A stretch of DNA of 53,577 nucleotides from Goleter apudmare HA4340-LM2 (lineage in GTDB: Bacteria; Cyanobacteriota; Cyanobacteriia; Cyanobacteriales; Nostocaceae): contig JAHHHF010000112.1 of the NCBI GenBank assembly GCA_019359495.1, forward strand, positions 1 to 53,577. The letters run 5' to 3'. The notes beneath the pieces are model-generated. The model was not told the DNA's origin and ran no database searches. It worked only from the letters and a program-made list of their open reading frames with translations. The first letter of the stretch is position 1. Every line of letters begins with the position of its first letter. A program made the translations under genes and the position numbers. Shown one piece after another: positions 17,941 to 26,555 of the stretch.

Positions 17941-20058
17941 ATGGTTAGCAATGTGGAATATCAGGGTTCTTTTGTCCCTGAACTGCTGGAAATATTAAAG
18001 CAACTAGACCAATTGCTGCAAACAGCAGTCTCTAACTTCCAAACTACTGCCGATATGGAGTCCAGACTTAATCCCTATCGGGGACTTTATATCAATCAAG
18101 AAGACGTAGAACACAACTTGATGCAAGAACCAGGTACTTCACCTCTGTATGTTCAACAAGTTGATTTGGAGGTGTTTTTAGCTGATGTAGTAGCCAATTC
18201 TGCAACTTTATCCAGGCTACAACAAACTTTTGCTTTATCACTATTCGATGTTGCCCTAATTATCATTGCCGTCGCACCAGAAATAGATTTGCGCTACGAA
18301 CGAATATATGCATATCTGCAAGATGATGTGACTCGCAAGCGTCCAACAGTAGATTTAGCGCTGAATTTGCTCTGTACTTCGCCGTTAGAGAAAATCGCTC
18401 GGCGTGTGCATTTCGCTACTGATGCGCCGTTGCTGTGTCAAGGATTATTGCACCTGATACCAGATCCTAATCAAAACCAACCACCTTTGTTAGCGCAATA
18501 TCTGAAGTTAGATGAGCAGGTGACTCGGTTGTTGCTGGGTGAACAGGGACTTGATCCGCGATTGTCAGGGTTATGTCAGTTGCATCAACCAAAGTATTTA
18601 TTAGAGCAGTTACCTTTAAGTATTGAAATTAAACAGGCATTAGCAAAAATTACTGAGCAAGCGGGGAAGACTCAAAAACCTTTACACCTCTATTTTTATG
18701 GTTCCCAGGGTGTAGGGAAACAACGGACTGCGGAGGCGATCGCTCATCATTTAAATGTATTTTTAATAACAGCAGATTTGTTGGAGTTAGTAAATTCACC
18801 AGCAGACTGGGAAACAACGCTAAAATTACTGTTTCGAGAAGCTCAATGTCGTCATGCGATTATTTATCTAGCTAAATTTGACGAGTTAATCACCAAAGAA
18901 CCAAAGGCTATTGTTCCACATTTATTCGCCGCACTCGCCCAACACCAAGGAATTACCATCTTGGCAGGTAGACAACCTTGGCAACCCAGTATGACTGGTA
19001 ATCTCAATGTCTTCCCTGTAAAATTTACCACGCCTAACTTTGCCCAACGCCGCACTATTTGGGAGACAAACCTAACTGCTTTGGGTATTCAACTTACTGG
19101 GGATGAACTAGATGCTTTGAGCGATCGCTTCCGGTTAACATTAACGCAGATCGAAAGGGCGATCGCTACTGCTCATAATCAAAGTCTTTGGGAAGAAGTC
19201 CCACCAACCATTAATCACTTCTTTGCGGCCGCGAGGATACATTCTGGGCAGGATTTAACAGCATTGGCACGGAAAATCACACCCAAGTACACCTGGAACG
19301 ACATTATTCTCCCCCCAGACCCCCTAACGCAATTGCAAGAAATTTGTTACCAAGCACAATATCGGTCTGTCGTGTACGGTCAATGGGGATTTGAGCGGAA
19401 ACTATCCCTAGGCAAAGGATTAAATGTGTTGTTTTCCGGTTCTCCGGGTACGGGTAAAACAATGGCAGCAGAAGTGATTGCCCATGAGTTACAAATTGAA
19501 CTCTACAAAATCGATTTGTCGCAGGTTGTGAGTAAATATATTGGTGAAACAGAGAAGAATCTTGACCGTATTTTCACGGCTGCTCAAAGTGCTAATGCCA
19601 TCTTATTTTTTGATGAGGCAGATGCTTTATTTGGTAAGCGATCGCAAGTTAAAGACGCTCATGACCGTTACGCCAATATTGAAGTTGGGTATCTCCTCCA
19701 AAAGATGGAGGAATACGAAGGAGTAGCAATTTTAGCAACTAACTTAAGGGATAACATGGATGAAGCCTTTGTGCGACGCATCCAGGTAATTATCGAGTTT
19801 CCTTTCCCTGATGAAGAATATCGCCAACAAATTTGGCAAGTTGTCTTTCCTCACGAAGCGCCCCTTGGTGAGGATGTAGACTTTGGTTTCTTGGCTAAAG
19901 AGATTAGATTAGCCGGGGGAAATATCAAAAATATTGGCTTGGCGGCGGCGTTTTATGCAGCGAGTGATAGCAGTGCGATTAGCATGTCGCATTTGCTAAA
20001 AGCGGCGGCGCGGGAGCATCAAAAATTGGGGCGGACATGGCAAGTGAGCAAAGTTTGA
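17941..20058 (+). CDS. tandem AAA+ ATPase with degenerate first module
   Basis: This 705-residue protein has an N-terminal ~240-residue helical/winged-helix-like region and two AAA modules. Module 1 has the P-loop GSQGVGKQ at about 254-261, where the usual Thr/Ser is Gln, and a poor Walker B (AIIYLAKFDEL), so it is probably inactive or weak. Module 2 is canonical: GSPGTGKT near 500, ILFFDEADALFGKRS near 554, sensor Asn in AILATNLRDN, and an Arg-finger region DEAFVRRIQ. Proteins of this build include ATPases of contractile injection systems, but no sheath, tube or baseplate genes are seen here. The next gene, 162 bases on, encodes an unknown protein and may belong with it. Confidence 0.85.
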   Translation: MVSNVEYQGSFVPELLEILKQLDQLLQTAVSNFQTTADMESRLNPYRGLYINQEDVEHNLMQEPGTSPLYVQQVDLEVFLADVVANSATLSRLQQTFALSLFDVALIIIAVAPEIDLRYERIYAYLQDDVTRKRPTVDLALNLLCTSPLEKIARRVHFATDAPLLCQGLLHLIPDPNQNQPPLLAQYLKLDEQVTRLLLGEQGLDPRLSGLCQLHQPKYLLEQLPLSIEIKQALAKITEQAGKTQKPLHLYFYGSQGVGKQRTAEAIAHHLNVFLITADLLELVNSPADWETTLKLLFREAQCRHAIIYLAKFDELITKEPKAIVPHLFAALAQHQGITILAGRQPWQPSMTGNLNVFPVKFTTPNFAQRRTIWETNLTALGIQLTGDELDALSDRFRLTLTQIERAIATAHNQSLWEEVPPTINHFFAAARIHSGQDLTALARKITPKYTWNDIILPPDPLTQLQEICYQAQYRSVVYGQWGFERKLSLGKGLNVLFSGSPGTGKTMAAEVIAHELQIELYKIDLSQVVSKYIGETEKNLDRIFTAAQSANAILFFDEADALFGKRSQVKDAHDRYANIEVGYLLQKMEEYEGVAILATNLRDNMDEAFVRRIQVIIEFPFPDEEYRQQIWQVVFPHEAPLGEDVDFGFLAKEIRLAGGNIKNIGLAAAFYAASDSSAISMSHLLKAAAREHQKLGRTWQVSKV

Positions 20059-20144
20059 GCGCAAAAGGCAAGTTATTTGTTGACGCGAGGTCAGGGAGTA
20101 AAAGCCTCCTCACCTCTCTGATTGAGTAAAGGAAACTTAGTGTA

Positions 20145-20181
20145 CTAGTATTATAGTACATAATACTAGGAATAGTCCTAG
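20145..20181. promoter_or_regulatory. two overlapping palindromes upstream of a hypothetical gene
   Basis: A 25-base near-perfect dyad built on CTAGTATTAT / ATAATACTAG is followed by CTAGGAATAGTCCTAG, which shares its CTAG. They end 39 bases before the next start codon, where an operator or 5' UTR hairpin could act. Confidence 0.5.
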
Positions 20182-20220
20182 TGGGCAATATATTACTAAC
20201 GAATCCTAAATTAATCACTT

Positions 20221-20778
20221 ATGGCCACAACTCAAGACTCGCAATTACTGGCGGCGTTTTCTAAACAACAGCAACTATTAGAAAAAATTCTGGCAGCATT
20301 AGATAAGCCACATCTGGGATTTACCAACGATACAGGAATGGTCTATATCTACTGCAATCGCCAACATGGATGCCTGTGGTACAGTTTGGATGCAGAACGC
20401 AAACCTATACCCATTCCCCACGCCGCACTAACTGGATACTTGCGAGAATTGCGATTTGAAAAGGTGGAGAGGAGAGGTAAGGAAGTTTACAAGTTACTGG
20501 CTACAATCAAGGCAGATCGACTGTATATTCTAGAATCAGGACATGATAGCCACTTTTCTAAAGGATTATTAACAGCGATCGCATCTTTAACCCCACAACA
20601 CTTAATGCAACCAATTACTATTCAACCATCACCTGGTGATGATGATGCGGTGCTGTTTTGTCGCCTGTGGTGTGGTGGAGAAATCATCAAAGCATCCTAC
20701 AACGAAACTAGCAACTTCAGAGAAATATCAAAAAAGGCGTTGGCGGTTGTGCGGGAATCTCAAGCCATGCCTTATTAG
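20221..20778 (+). CDS. conserved-looking hypothetical protein
   Basis: The 185-residue soluble protein starts with a helical segment (LLAAFSKQQQLLEKILAALD). A beta-rich part follows (MVYIYCNRQHGCLWYSLDAE, KPIPIPHAALTGYLREL) and a C-terminal part has Cys/Trp-rich RLWCGGEI. No membrane segment, signal or known catalytic motif is seen. I do not recognise the family. The position after the tandem AAA ATPase, with overlapping palindromes in the gap, suggests separate but possibly related control. It could be a partner or substrate adaptor of the ATPase; this is a guess from proximity only. Confidence 0.65.
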   Translation: MATTQDSQLLAAFSKQQQLLEKILAALDKPHLGFTNDTGMVYIYCNRQHGCLWYSLDAERKPIPIPHAALTGYLRELRFEKVERRGKEVYKLLATIKADRLYILESGHDSHFSKGLLTAIASLTPQHLMQPITIQPSPGDDDAVLFCRLWCGGEIIKASYNETSNFREISKKALAVVRESQAMPY

Positions 20779-20892
20779 GGGAATGGGGAATTGACTCTTG
20801 ACCATTGAGCAATAACACAATCCCTATGGTGTAAGCATTCTGTAGAATGGGTGTATCACTCATAAACAACAAAAACCGCAGTAGCCAACATT

Positions 20893-21414
20893 ATGCTCAC
20901 AACAGCTGATTTCCTTCAATACACTCAATGGTCGGTGATAGCCACTTTGGTATTCGCCGTCCTGACAGTTTTGAGTTTGCTTTTTAAATGGGGTATCCGC
21001 TTTCGGCTGGTGGGTGCGACTGGTTTTATGCTGGTACTGACGGGTGGTTTATTTGCTCTCTCGCTAGTACCTTTGAGTCGCACTGTGATTCCTGGCGCAA
21101 CGCGGTTCACTCTAGTTTATGACAATGGTTCCACACATGCGGTAATCGCCACCTCGCCCCAGATTACCCCAACACAATTAGAAGCAACTCTACGTCAAGC
21201 GGCTAGTAATCTCTATTCTTACGGTCGTTTAGGTTCACGGGAGGAAAAGCAACTTACAGTCCGCGCCCGTACTATCATTCATCCGGAACCAGGAGTGTCA
21301 GTACCAGTATACTTGGGTCAAATCAAGCGATCGCTGGTTAACCGTGAAGATCCTGATGTGACAGTGGAAATTTACCCCGAAAAGTTTGCTCAATTACCCC
21401 AACCCACTGTTTAA
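20893..21414 (+). CDS. Ycf51 (DUF2518) family membrane protein
   Basis: The 173-residue protein matches the Ycf51 family, known from cyanobacteria and red-lineage plastids. Two membrane helices lie at about 14-32 and 36-58 (LVGATGFMLVLTGGLFALSL), followed by the conserved soluble part beginning SRTVIPGATRFTLVYDNG and running through LYSYGRLGSREEKQLTVRAR. The function of Ycf51 is not established. It is in the same direction as the preceding gene with a 114-base gap. Confidence 0.88.
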   Translation: MLTTADFLQYTQWSVIATLVFAVLTVLSLLFKWGIRFRLVGATGFMLVLTGGLFALSLVPLSRTVIPGATRFTLVYDNGSTHAVIATSPQITPTQLEATLRQAASNLYSYGRLGSREEKQLTVRARTIIHPEPGVSVPVYLGQIKRSLVNREDPDVTVEIYPEKFAQLPQPTV

Positions 21415-21811
21415 CCTCGCTTCGCTTGTCATTGGTCATCTGTCTTTTGAAATACAAATGACTAATGACAAATGACGATCCCTACGAATTAACTTTTTTT
21501 GTAGTAACTCAACCAGTACAATGCCTTCTCCTGAGTATCTGCGAGTGCTATTGTTGATTTATATACAGTTATTCAAAACTTTAATAGTTCGGAATTTCAG
21601 GACAATGGGCATTATCAAGTCAAAGCGTTACGCATTGGATGGGAGAACTACTGCTACCTCGGCGGCGTCGAACAGCAAGTGGCGTGATTTGGTATCAGAT
21701 ACGAGGTAAGAAACTATTACCCGTTGCCTTTTGCCTTTTCGCCCTATTCCTTTGCCACAATTAATTAAATATTAGGTTAAGAAATATCAAAGTTTTGGCA
21801 AACTATAATAT
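21415..21811. other. intergenic region with short repeats and a possible relic
   Basis: The first part holds imperfect ATGACAAATGAC/CATTTGT repeats typical of Nostocales spacers. From 21537 one frame reads protein-like for about 50 codons (including NGHYQVKALRIGWENYCYLG) to a TGA near 21686, but it has no start and no family that I know. It may be a gene scrap. Confidence 0.3.
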
Positions 21812-23002
21812 ATGCCCAATCAATTTTCTCATCCAACATTGTCTACTCAAGCCCCTAGTACATTCTTGACACTTACACTAGCCCCAGCGCAAGTAATTTG
21901 CGGTGTCGGCGTCTTGCAAGGTGCGATTTCGGCGGTCGCAGGTTTGGGAAGTCGCCCCCTAATTGTGGCAGGTAAGCAGACTCTGGCAATTACCCAACAG
22001 CATCTGCAACCACTGTTAGAAAAGCAAAAGTTACATGTTGCTGCTACTGACTACGGTGCTGATTGCTGTGAAGCTAGCCTAAAATCTTTGGGACGGACTG
22101 CCAAAGAACACAAAGCTGATGTGATTATTGGTGTTGGTGGTGGTAAAGCCCTGGATACAGCGAAATTAGTGGCCTATCAGTTACAGTTGCCAGTGGTGAC
22201 AGTTCCAACCTCGGCAGCTACCTGTGCCGCTTGGTCTGCACTCTCGAATGTATACACTGAAGCAGGGGCGTTTTTGTATGACGTGGCGCTGTCTCGCTGT
22301 CCTGATTTGTTGATTCTCGATTATGAGTTGATCCAAACTGCACCACCAAGTACTCTAGTAGCAGGGATTGGTGATGCGATCGCTAAATGGTACGAAGCCT
22401 CAGTTAGTAGTGGCAATTCCCAACAAACTTTAACTATTGCCGCAGTTCAACAAGCGCGAGTCTTGCGGGATATTTTATTCCAAAAGTCAACTGCTGCCCT
22501 CCAAGAACCAGGTAGTGAGGTGTGGCGAGAAGTGGTAGACGCCACAATTTTATTAGCTGGGGTAATTGGCGGACTAGGAGGGGCACAGTGTCGCACCGTT
22601 GCTGCCCATGCCGTGCATAATGGTTTAACTCACATTTCGGGGCATGGTAGTATTCACGGCGAAAAAGTTGCTTACGGTATCTTGGTGCAACTGCGTTTAG
22701 AAGAGATGATTCAGGGTAATCAATTAGCTGCGGCGGCTAGACAACAGTTGCTAAAGTTTTACGCAGAGATTGGACTACCACAAAAATTAGGCGATTTAGG
22801 ATTGGGTAACATCACTTTGGGTGAGTTACAAACATCTGCGGAAATCGCCTTAAATCCTAATTCTGATATCCATCGACTACCGTTCAAAGTCGCATTGGAA
22901 CAGTTGATGGCAGCGATGGTTTCTACCACCGCACCCATAGATAGTCGAGATACGACTAGTCGAGTTGCAGTTAGGGGAATGAGTGACGAGGTTGAGGAAT
23001 GA
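21812..23002 (+). CDS. iron-containing (group III) alcohol dehydrogenase, glycerol-dehydrogenase-like
   Basis: The 396-residue protein has the dehydroquinate-synthase-like NAD-binding fold. The nucleotide loop GVGGGKALDTAK is at about 108-119, followed by VPTSAATCAAWS. The metal site shows Asp in GIGDAIAKWYE and the two His in AAHAVHNGL and HGEKVAYG. It most resembles glycerol-dehydrogenase-like members, but the substrate cannot be read from sequence. Its stop overlaps the start of the aminotransferase by four bases (ATGA), so the two are translationally coupled and may act in one pathway. Confidence 0.88.
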   Translation: MPNQFSHPTLSTQAPSTFLTLTLAPAQVICGVGVLQGAISAVAGLGSRPLIVAGKQTLAITQQHLQPLLEKQKLHVAATDYGADCCEASLKSLGRTAKEHKADVIIGVGGGKALDTAKLVAYQLQLPVVTVPTSAATCAAWSALSNVYTEAGAFLYDVALSRCPDLLILDYELIQTAPPSTLVAGIGDAIAKWYEASVSSGNSQQTLTIAAVQQARVLRDILFQKSTAALQEPGSEVWREVVDATILLAGVIGGLGGAQCRTVAAHAVHNGLTHISGHGSIHGEKVAYGILVQLRLEEMIQGNQLAAAARQQLLKFYAEIGLPQKLGDLGLGNITLGELQTSAEIALNPNSDIHRLPFKVALEQLMAAMVSTTAPIDSRDTTSRVAVRGMSDEVEE

Positions 23003-24210
23003 GTTTGGATTGGATTGTCCCAGCAGAACGGATACAAAAGCTGCCTCCTTATGTGTTTGCCCGTTTAGACGAACTGAAGGCAAAAGCACGAGAACAAGGT
23101 CTAGATTTGATAGATTTGGGCATGGGAAACCCCGATGGGGCGACACCACAACCGGTGGTAGAAGCAGCGATTGCAGCGTTGCAAAATCCCGCTAATCACG
23201 GTTATCCACCGTTTGAAGGTACTGCTAATTTCCGCCAGGCGATTACTAATTGGTATCGTCGCCGTTATGATGTAGTACTTAATCCCGATAGTGAGGCTTT
23301 ACCCCTACTCGGTTCTAAAGAAGGATTAACCCATTTAGCCATCGCTTATATCAACCCCGGAGATGTTGTGCTTGTCCCCTCCCCCGCCTACCCCGCCCAT
23401 TTTCGCGGCCCAGTGATTGCTGGTGGACAAGTCTACAGCTTGATTCTCAAACCAGAAAATGATTGGTTAATTGATTTAGCCGCCATTCCTGATGAAGTCG
23501 CCGAAAAAGCTAAAATACTCTACTTCAATTACCCCAGCAACCCCACAGCCGCCACCGCCCCCAGAGAATTCTTTGAAGAAATCGTTGCTTTTGCCCGCAA
23601 ATACGAAATTCTTTTGGTGCATGATTTGTGTTATGCCGAGTTAGCTTTTGATGGTTATCAACCGACTAGCTTATTAGAAATTCCCGGTGCGAAAGAAATT
23701 GGTGTGGAGTTTCACACCTTATCTAAAACCTACAACATGGCTGGTTGGCGTGTAGGATTTGTGGTGGGAAATCGCCATGTAATTCAAGGTTTGCGGACCC
23801 TCAAAACCAACTTAGATTACGGTATTTTTGCCGCCTTGCAAACAGCCGCCGAAACCGCCCTGCAATTACCAGATGTGTATCTACATGAAGTCCAACAACG
23901 CTACCGCACCCGCCGGGATTTTCTCATTCAAGGTTTAGGGCAATTGGGGTGGGATGTTCCCAAAACCAAAGCTACCATGTACCTGTGGGTAAAATGTCCT
24001 GTGGGTCAAGGCTCCACGGACTTTGCCCTGAATGTGTTGCAACAAACTGGCGTTGTCGTCACCCCTGGTAACGCTTTTGGGGTTGCCGGTGAAGGGTATG
24101 TGCGGATAAGCTTGATTGCAGACTGCGATCGCTTGGGTGAAGCTTTGCACAGATTTAAACAAGCTGGCATCTGTTATCAGCCGGAATCTGTGATCTCTAG
24201 TTCAGAATAG
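22999..24210 (+). CDS. class I/II PLP aminotransferase (aspartate aminotransferase-like)
   Basis: The 403-residue PLP enzyme shows the fold-type I signatures: LIDLGMGNPDGATP near the start, NYPSNPTA at about 177-184, HDLCYAELAFDG for the cofactor Asp/Tyr, and the Schiff-base Lys243 in HTLSKTYNMAGWRVGF. A C-terminal Arg in GYVRISLIAD binds the alpha-carboxylate. It resembles LL-diaminopimelate/alanine/aspartate aminotransferases annotated as AspC in cyanobacteria; the exact amino donor is open. It is the second gene of the coupled pair and is followed 30 bases later by arsR. Confidence 0.9.
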   Translation: MSLDWIVPAERIQKLPPYVFARLDELKAKAREQGLDLIDLGMGNPDGATPQPVVEAAIAALQNPANHGYPPFEGTANFRQAITNWYRRRYDVVLNPDSEALPLLGSKEGLTHLAIAYINPGDVVLVPSPAYPAHFRGPVIAGGQVYSLILKPENDWLIDLAAIPDEVAEKAKILYFNYPSNPTAATAPREFFEEIVAFARKYEILLVHDLCYAELAFDGYQPTSLLEIPGAKEIGVEFHTLSKTYNMAGWRVGFVVGNRHVIQGLRTLKTNLDYGIFAALQTAAETALQLPDVYLHEVQQRYRTRRDFLIQGLGQLGWDVPKTKATMYLWVKCPVGQGSTDFALNVLQQTGVVVTPGNAFGVAGEGYVRISLIADCDRLGEALHRFKQAGICYQPESVISSSE

Positions 24211-24240
24211 AGATAGAGTACCTTTATCAAACTGTGATTA

Positions 24241-24567
24241 ATGCCAACCTCCTCAGCTACCACTCCCCAAATCATTGTTGCTGGCTTCCGCGCCCTTTCT
24301 GATCCTATCAGAATTGGTGTGTTAGAACTGTTGCGACAGCGAGAACAGTGTGTGTGTGACCTATGCGACGCTTTGGAGGTCAGTCAATCAAAACTGTCTT
24401 TTCACCTCAAAACCCTTAAGGAAGCAGGCTTAGTTCACACCCGTCAAGAAGGACGTTGGATTTATTACAGTCTGAATTTGCCGCAATTCGCCGCCCTAGA
24501 ACAGTATTTAGCCGATTATTACCGCCTGAGTCAGATATTACCAGTCCGGACTTGTAATAATTCTTAG
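24241..24567 (+). CDS. arsR: ArsR/SmtB-family arsenic-responsive repressor
   Basis: The 108-residue winged-helix repressor has the metalloid site at the start of the recognition region: QCVCDLC (Cys37, Cys39, Cys42), the classic As(III)/Sb(III) motif. The helix-turn-helix is VSQSKLSFHLKTLKEAGLVH and the wing is RQEGRWIYYSLN. The protein should bind its operator without arsenite and release when cysteines bind it. Immediately before the ATG is an imperfect TTATCA/TGATTAA dyad. Two better dyads lie after the gene, before the PstS-like gene. It is the first gene of the arsenic island. Confidence 0.95.
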   Translation: MPTSSATTPQIIVAGFRALSDPIRIGVLELLRQREQCVCDLCDALEVSQSKLSFHLKTLKEAGLVHTRQEGRWIYYSLNLPQFAALEQYLADYYRLSQILPVRTCNNS

Positions 24568-24573
24568 TAATAT

Positions 24574-24650
24574 ATCAACATTTCTTTGATTAATTTTTGT
24601 ATTAAGTGTTATTTTTTTGATTGACATATCAATTTTTTTTGAAATGATAG
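24574..24650 (+). promoter_or_regulatory. promoter with two ArsR-type dyads before the PstS-like gene
   Basis: Dyad 1 is ATCAA-N7-TTGAT (24574-24590) and dyad 2 is TTGAT-N6-ATCAA (24617-24632). Dyad 2 overlaps a -35 TTGACA at 24621-24626. Seventeen bases later comes ATGATA as a -10. ArsR bound there would block polymerase. The start codon of the next gene is at 24688. Confidence 0.6.
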
Positions 24651-24687
24651 AGATGTACCTTGAATATCAGCCTTATAGGTAAGGTCA

Positions 24688-25740
24688 ATGAACGCAGTAG
24701 CACAAAAATTGGTACTTGCAGTTGGGATTGCAGCCATAGCAGCCAGTTGCACACCAACATCCGATTCATCTCAAACTCAGCAGTCGCCAAAAGCCCAAGA
24801 AGTTGCTGCTTCATCCAACGTAGCAGTAATCAAAATAGACGGTTCTAGTACTGTATATCCCATTACAGATGCGATCGCTAAAGAGTATCAAAAAACCGCT
24901 AAAAATACCCAAATAGAAGTGAACTTTTCTGGTACTGGCGGTGGCTTCAAAAAATTCTGTGCTGGAGAAACAGACATCAGCAATGCCTCTCGACCCATTT
25001 CGGAAAAAGAGATGGTAGAGTGCAAGAAAAATAGCATTGGCTACATCGAATTACCCGTAGCTTTTGATGCCTTAACCGTTGTGGTTAATCCCCAAAACGA
25101 CTGGGCAAAAGACATCACCACAGAAGAATTGAAAAAGATTTGGGAACCTGCGGCGGAAGGAAAAATCACCCGTTGGAACCAAGTACGTGCCTCTTGGCCA
25201 GACCGTCCCATCACTTTATACGGGCCAGGTAAAGACTCTGGGACATTTGACTACTTCACCGAAGCAGTTGTTGGTAAAACTGACGCCAGTCGCAACGATT
25301 ACACAGCCAGTGAGGATGATGATGTTCTCGTAGATGGCATTAGTAAAGACCCCAATGCTTTGGGTTATTTTGGCTTTGCATACTACGAAGCCAACCAAAG
25401 TAAGTTAAAAGTAGTGCCAGTTAATAATGGTAAAGGACCTATTACCCCATCACGGGAAACCGTAGAAAAGGTCAAGTATCAACCACTGTCTAGACCCTTA
25501 TTTATCTACGTTAATCCTTGGTCTGCCAAGAACAAAGGTGCAGTTTACAAGTTTGTAGATTTTTACCTGAAAACAGCAGCAAAGACATCTACATCTGTAG
25601 GCTACGTACCCTTACCAGCAGAAGCTTATCAAATCGATTACGTGCATTTAAATAAAGGCAAAGTCGGCACAGTCTTTGCAGGTAAACAACAATTAGATTT
25701 GACGATTGGAGAACTTTTACGTAAACAAAAACAGTTTTAG
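24688..25740 (+). CDS. PstS/SphX-like phosphate (or arsenate) binding lipoprotein
   Basis: The 350-residue protein has a lipoprotein signal with Cys21 in AIAASC and the PstS-type fold: [40 protein letters not shown] with the anion-binding Ser/Thr loop, and [16 protein letters not shown]. Family members deliver phosphate to the PstCAB permease; none of those genes is nearby. Such binding proteins recur inside bacterial arsenic islands, and their selectivity for phosphate over arsenate can protect cells. Likely regulated by ArsR through the promoter dyads. It could bind arsenate or oxidised arsenic species; sequence alone cannot tell. Confidence 0.9.
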   Translation: MNAVAQKLVLAVGIAAIAASCTPTSDSSQTQQSPKAQEVAASSNVAVIKIDGSSTVYPITDAIAKEYQKTAKNTQIEVNFSGTGGGFKKFCAGETDISNASRPISEKEMVECKKNSIGYIELPVAFDALTVVVNPQNDWAKDITTEELKKIWEPAAEGKITRWNQVRASWPDRPITLYGPGKDSGTFDYFTEAVVGKTDASRNDYTASEDDDVLVDGISKDPNALGYFGFAYYEANQSKLKVVPVNNGKGPITPSRETVEKVKYQPLSRPLFIYVNPWSAKNKGAVYKFVDFYLKTAAKTSTSVGYVPLPAEAYQIDYVHLNKGKVGTVFAGKQQLDLTIGELLRKQKQF

Positions 25741-25878
25741 TAAATTTCTCCTCGTCAACAGAAAATTCAGCCCAAAAACATAGTTTTATTTGGTGTTTAC
25801 TGGATTGTAAATCACCTATAGTTTACTGTGCAAATATTAGCTTAATTACTAAATAATTAAGCAGTATTTATGAAGTGA

Positions 25879-26028
25879 ATTCTTAAGTTTGTAGTAGGCA
25901 TTTTAATGCTTTGGCGGAAAATGTAGGACTCACTAAAAAACTATTATTGAATCATTTTCTGATTTATTTGTGAGTGATTCAGTTGTGATTAATCAGCACT
26001 AAAGTGCTTACTACGAACTCTCTTAAGT
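25879..26028. repeat. dispersed inverted-repeat element, copy 1 (GTAGTAAGCACT type)
   Basis: Left arm TTCTTAAGTTTGTAGTAGGC and right arm CAGCACTAAAGTGCTTACTA are facing versions of one terminal sequence. Related copies lie at 28404-28451 and, more diverged, at 48135-48187. The element fills most of the gap between the PstS-like gene and the GAPDH relic. Confidence 0.6.
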
Positions 26029-26055
26029 ATTTTGTAGATAGCGGTAAGAAAACAG

Positions 26056-26250
26056 ATGAAACTTCGTGTGGGAATCAATGGATTTGGTCGGATTGGACGC
26101 CTAGCTTTACGGGCGGCTTGGGGCTGGTCGGTAAAAGAGCTAATAGTTTATTGAAAGCAGCTTCTGAGCAAGCACCACTCAAGGGAATTCTCGATTATGA
26201 AAAGCGTCCTTTAGTCTCTATCGACTATTGTTCTTGCGTGGAACTCTAGG
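26056..26250 (+). pseudogene. glyceraldehyde-3-phosphate dehydrogenase relic (ArsJ-associated type)
   Basis: From the ATG the frame reads [20 protein letters not shown] plus AWGW, the NAD-binding start of GAPDH. About 240 residues are then missing: after a frame change the text resumes at [20 protein letters not shown] and ends PLVSIDY, the C-terminal part of GAPDH. The catalytic cysteine region is gone. In arsenic islands a dedicated GAPDH makes 1-arseno-3-phosphoglycerate, which ArsJ exports; the following relic is ArsJ, which supports this identity. Confidence 0.85.
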
Positions 26251-26254
26251 CTAG

Positions 26255-26488
26255 TCGTTCTATCAAGTCGGAGGTTTTTTGGCTTGTTGGGTAATTGGTT
26301 ACGGTGTGATTCAGTTTTTAGCACCCGTGCTGATTCAACGATTTGGTTCTGGTCGTCCGCCGCAATCGAAAACCATCCAGTTTTGGACATTGACCCTGAC
26401 AGCCGTGCCGGCAGCGATCGCCATCGCTCTACAATTAGGCGTACCCGGTAATATTGCGATCGCCTCGAAGGCTGGTGACGGCGATTAA
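26255..26488 (+). pseudogene. ArsJ organoarsenical exporter relic
   Basis: An open piece of 77 codons directly after a TAG reads SFYQVGGFLACWVIGYGVIQ and then FLAPVLIQRFGSG, with a later helix AVPAAIAIALQLGVPG. This matches an internal part of the MFS exporter ArsJ as I recall the family. The normal protein is about 400 residues; both ends are missing. It follows the GAPDH relic in the usual gene order, so one deletion probably removed the GAPDH end and the ArsJ start. Confidence 0.7.
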
Positions 26489-26492
26489 TCAT

Positions 26493-26521
26493 GTAGAGAC
26501 GTTGCATTGCAACGTCTCTAC
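26493..26521. repeat. 29-base hairpin repeat before acr3
   Basis: Perfect 14-base arms (GTAGAGACGTTGCA and its complement) flank a single T. This palindrome type is a common dispersed repeat in Nostocales. It lies 35 bases before the acr3 start and would fold in its leader. Confidence 0.75.
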
Positions 26522-26555
26522 AACGTGAAAATGACCTGTTCCCTATCCCATAAGC

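Noticed and set aside
17941-20058. Contractile injection system locus
   Set aside because: Only an ATPase of similar build is present; no sheath, tube, baseplate or spike gene is seen in the window.
21521-21709. 62-codon plus-strand frame after ycf51
   Set aside because: A different frame over the same bases reads more like a protein, but neither has a supported start or a family. Kept only as a possible relic in the intergenic entry.
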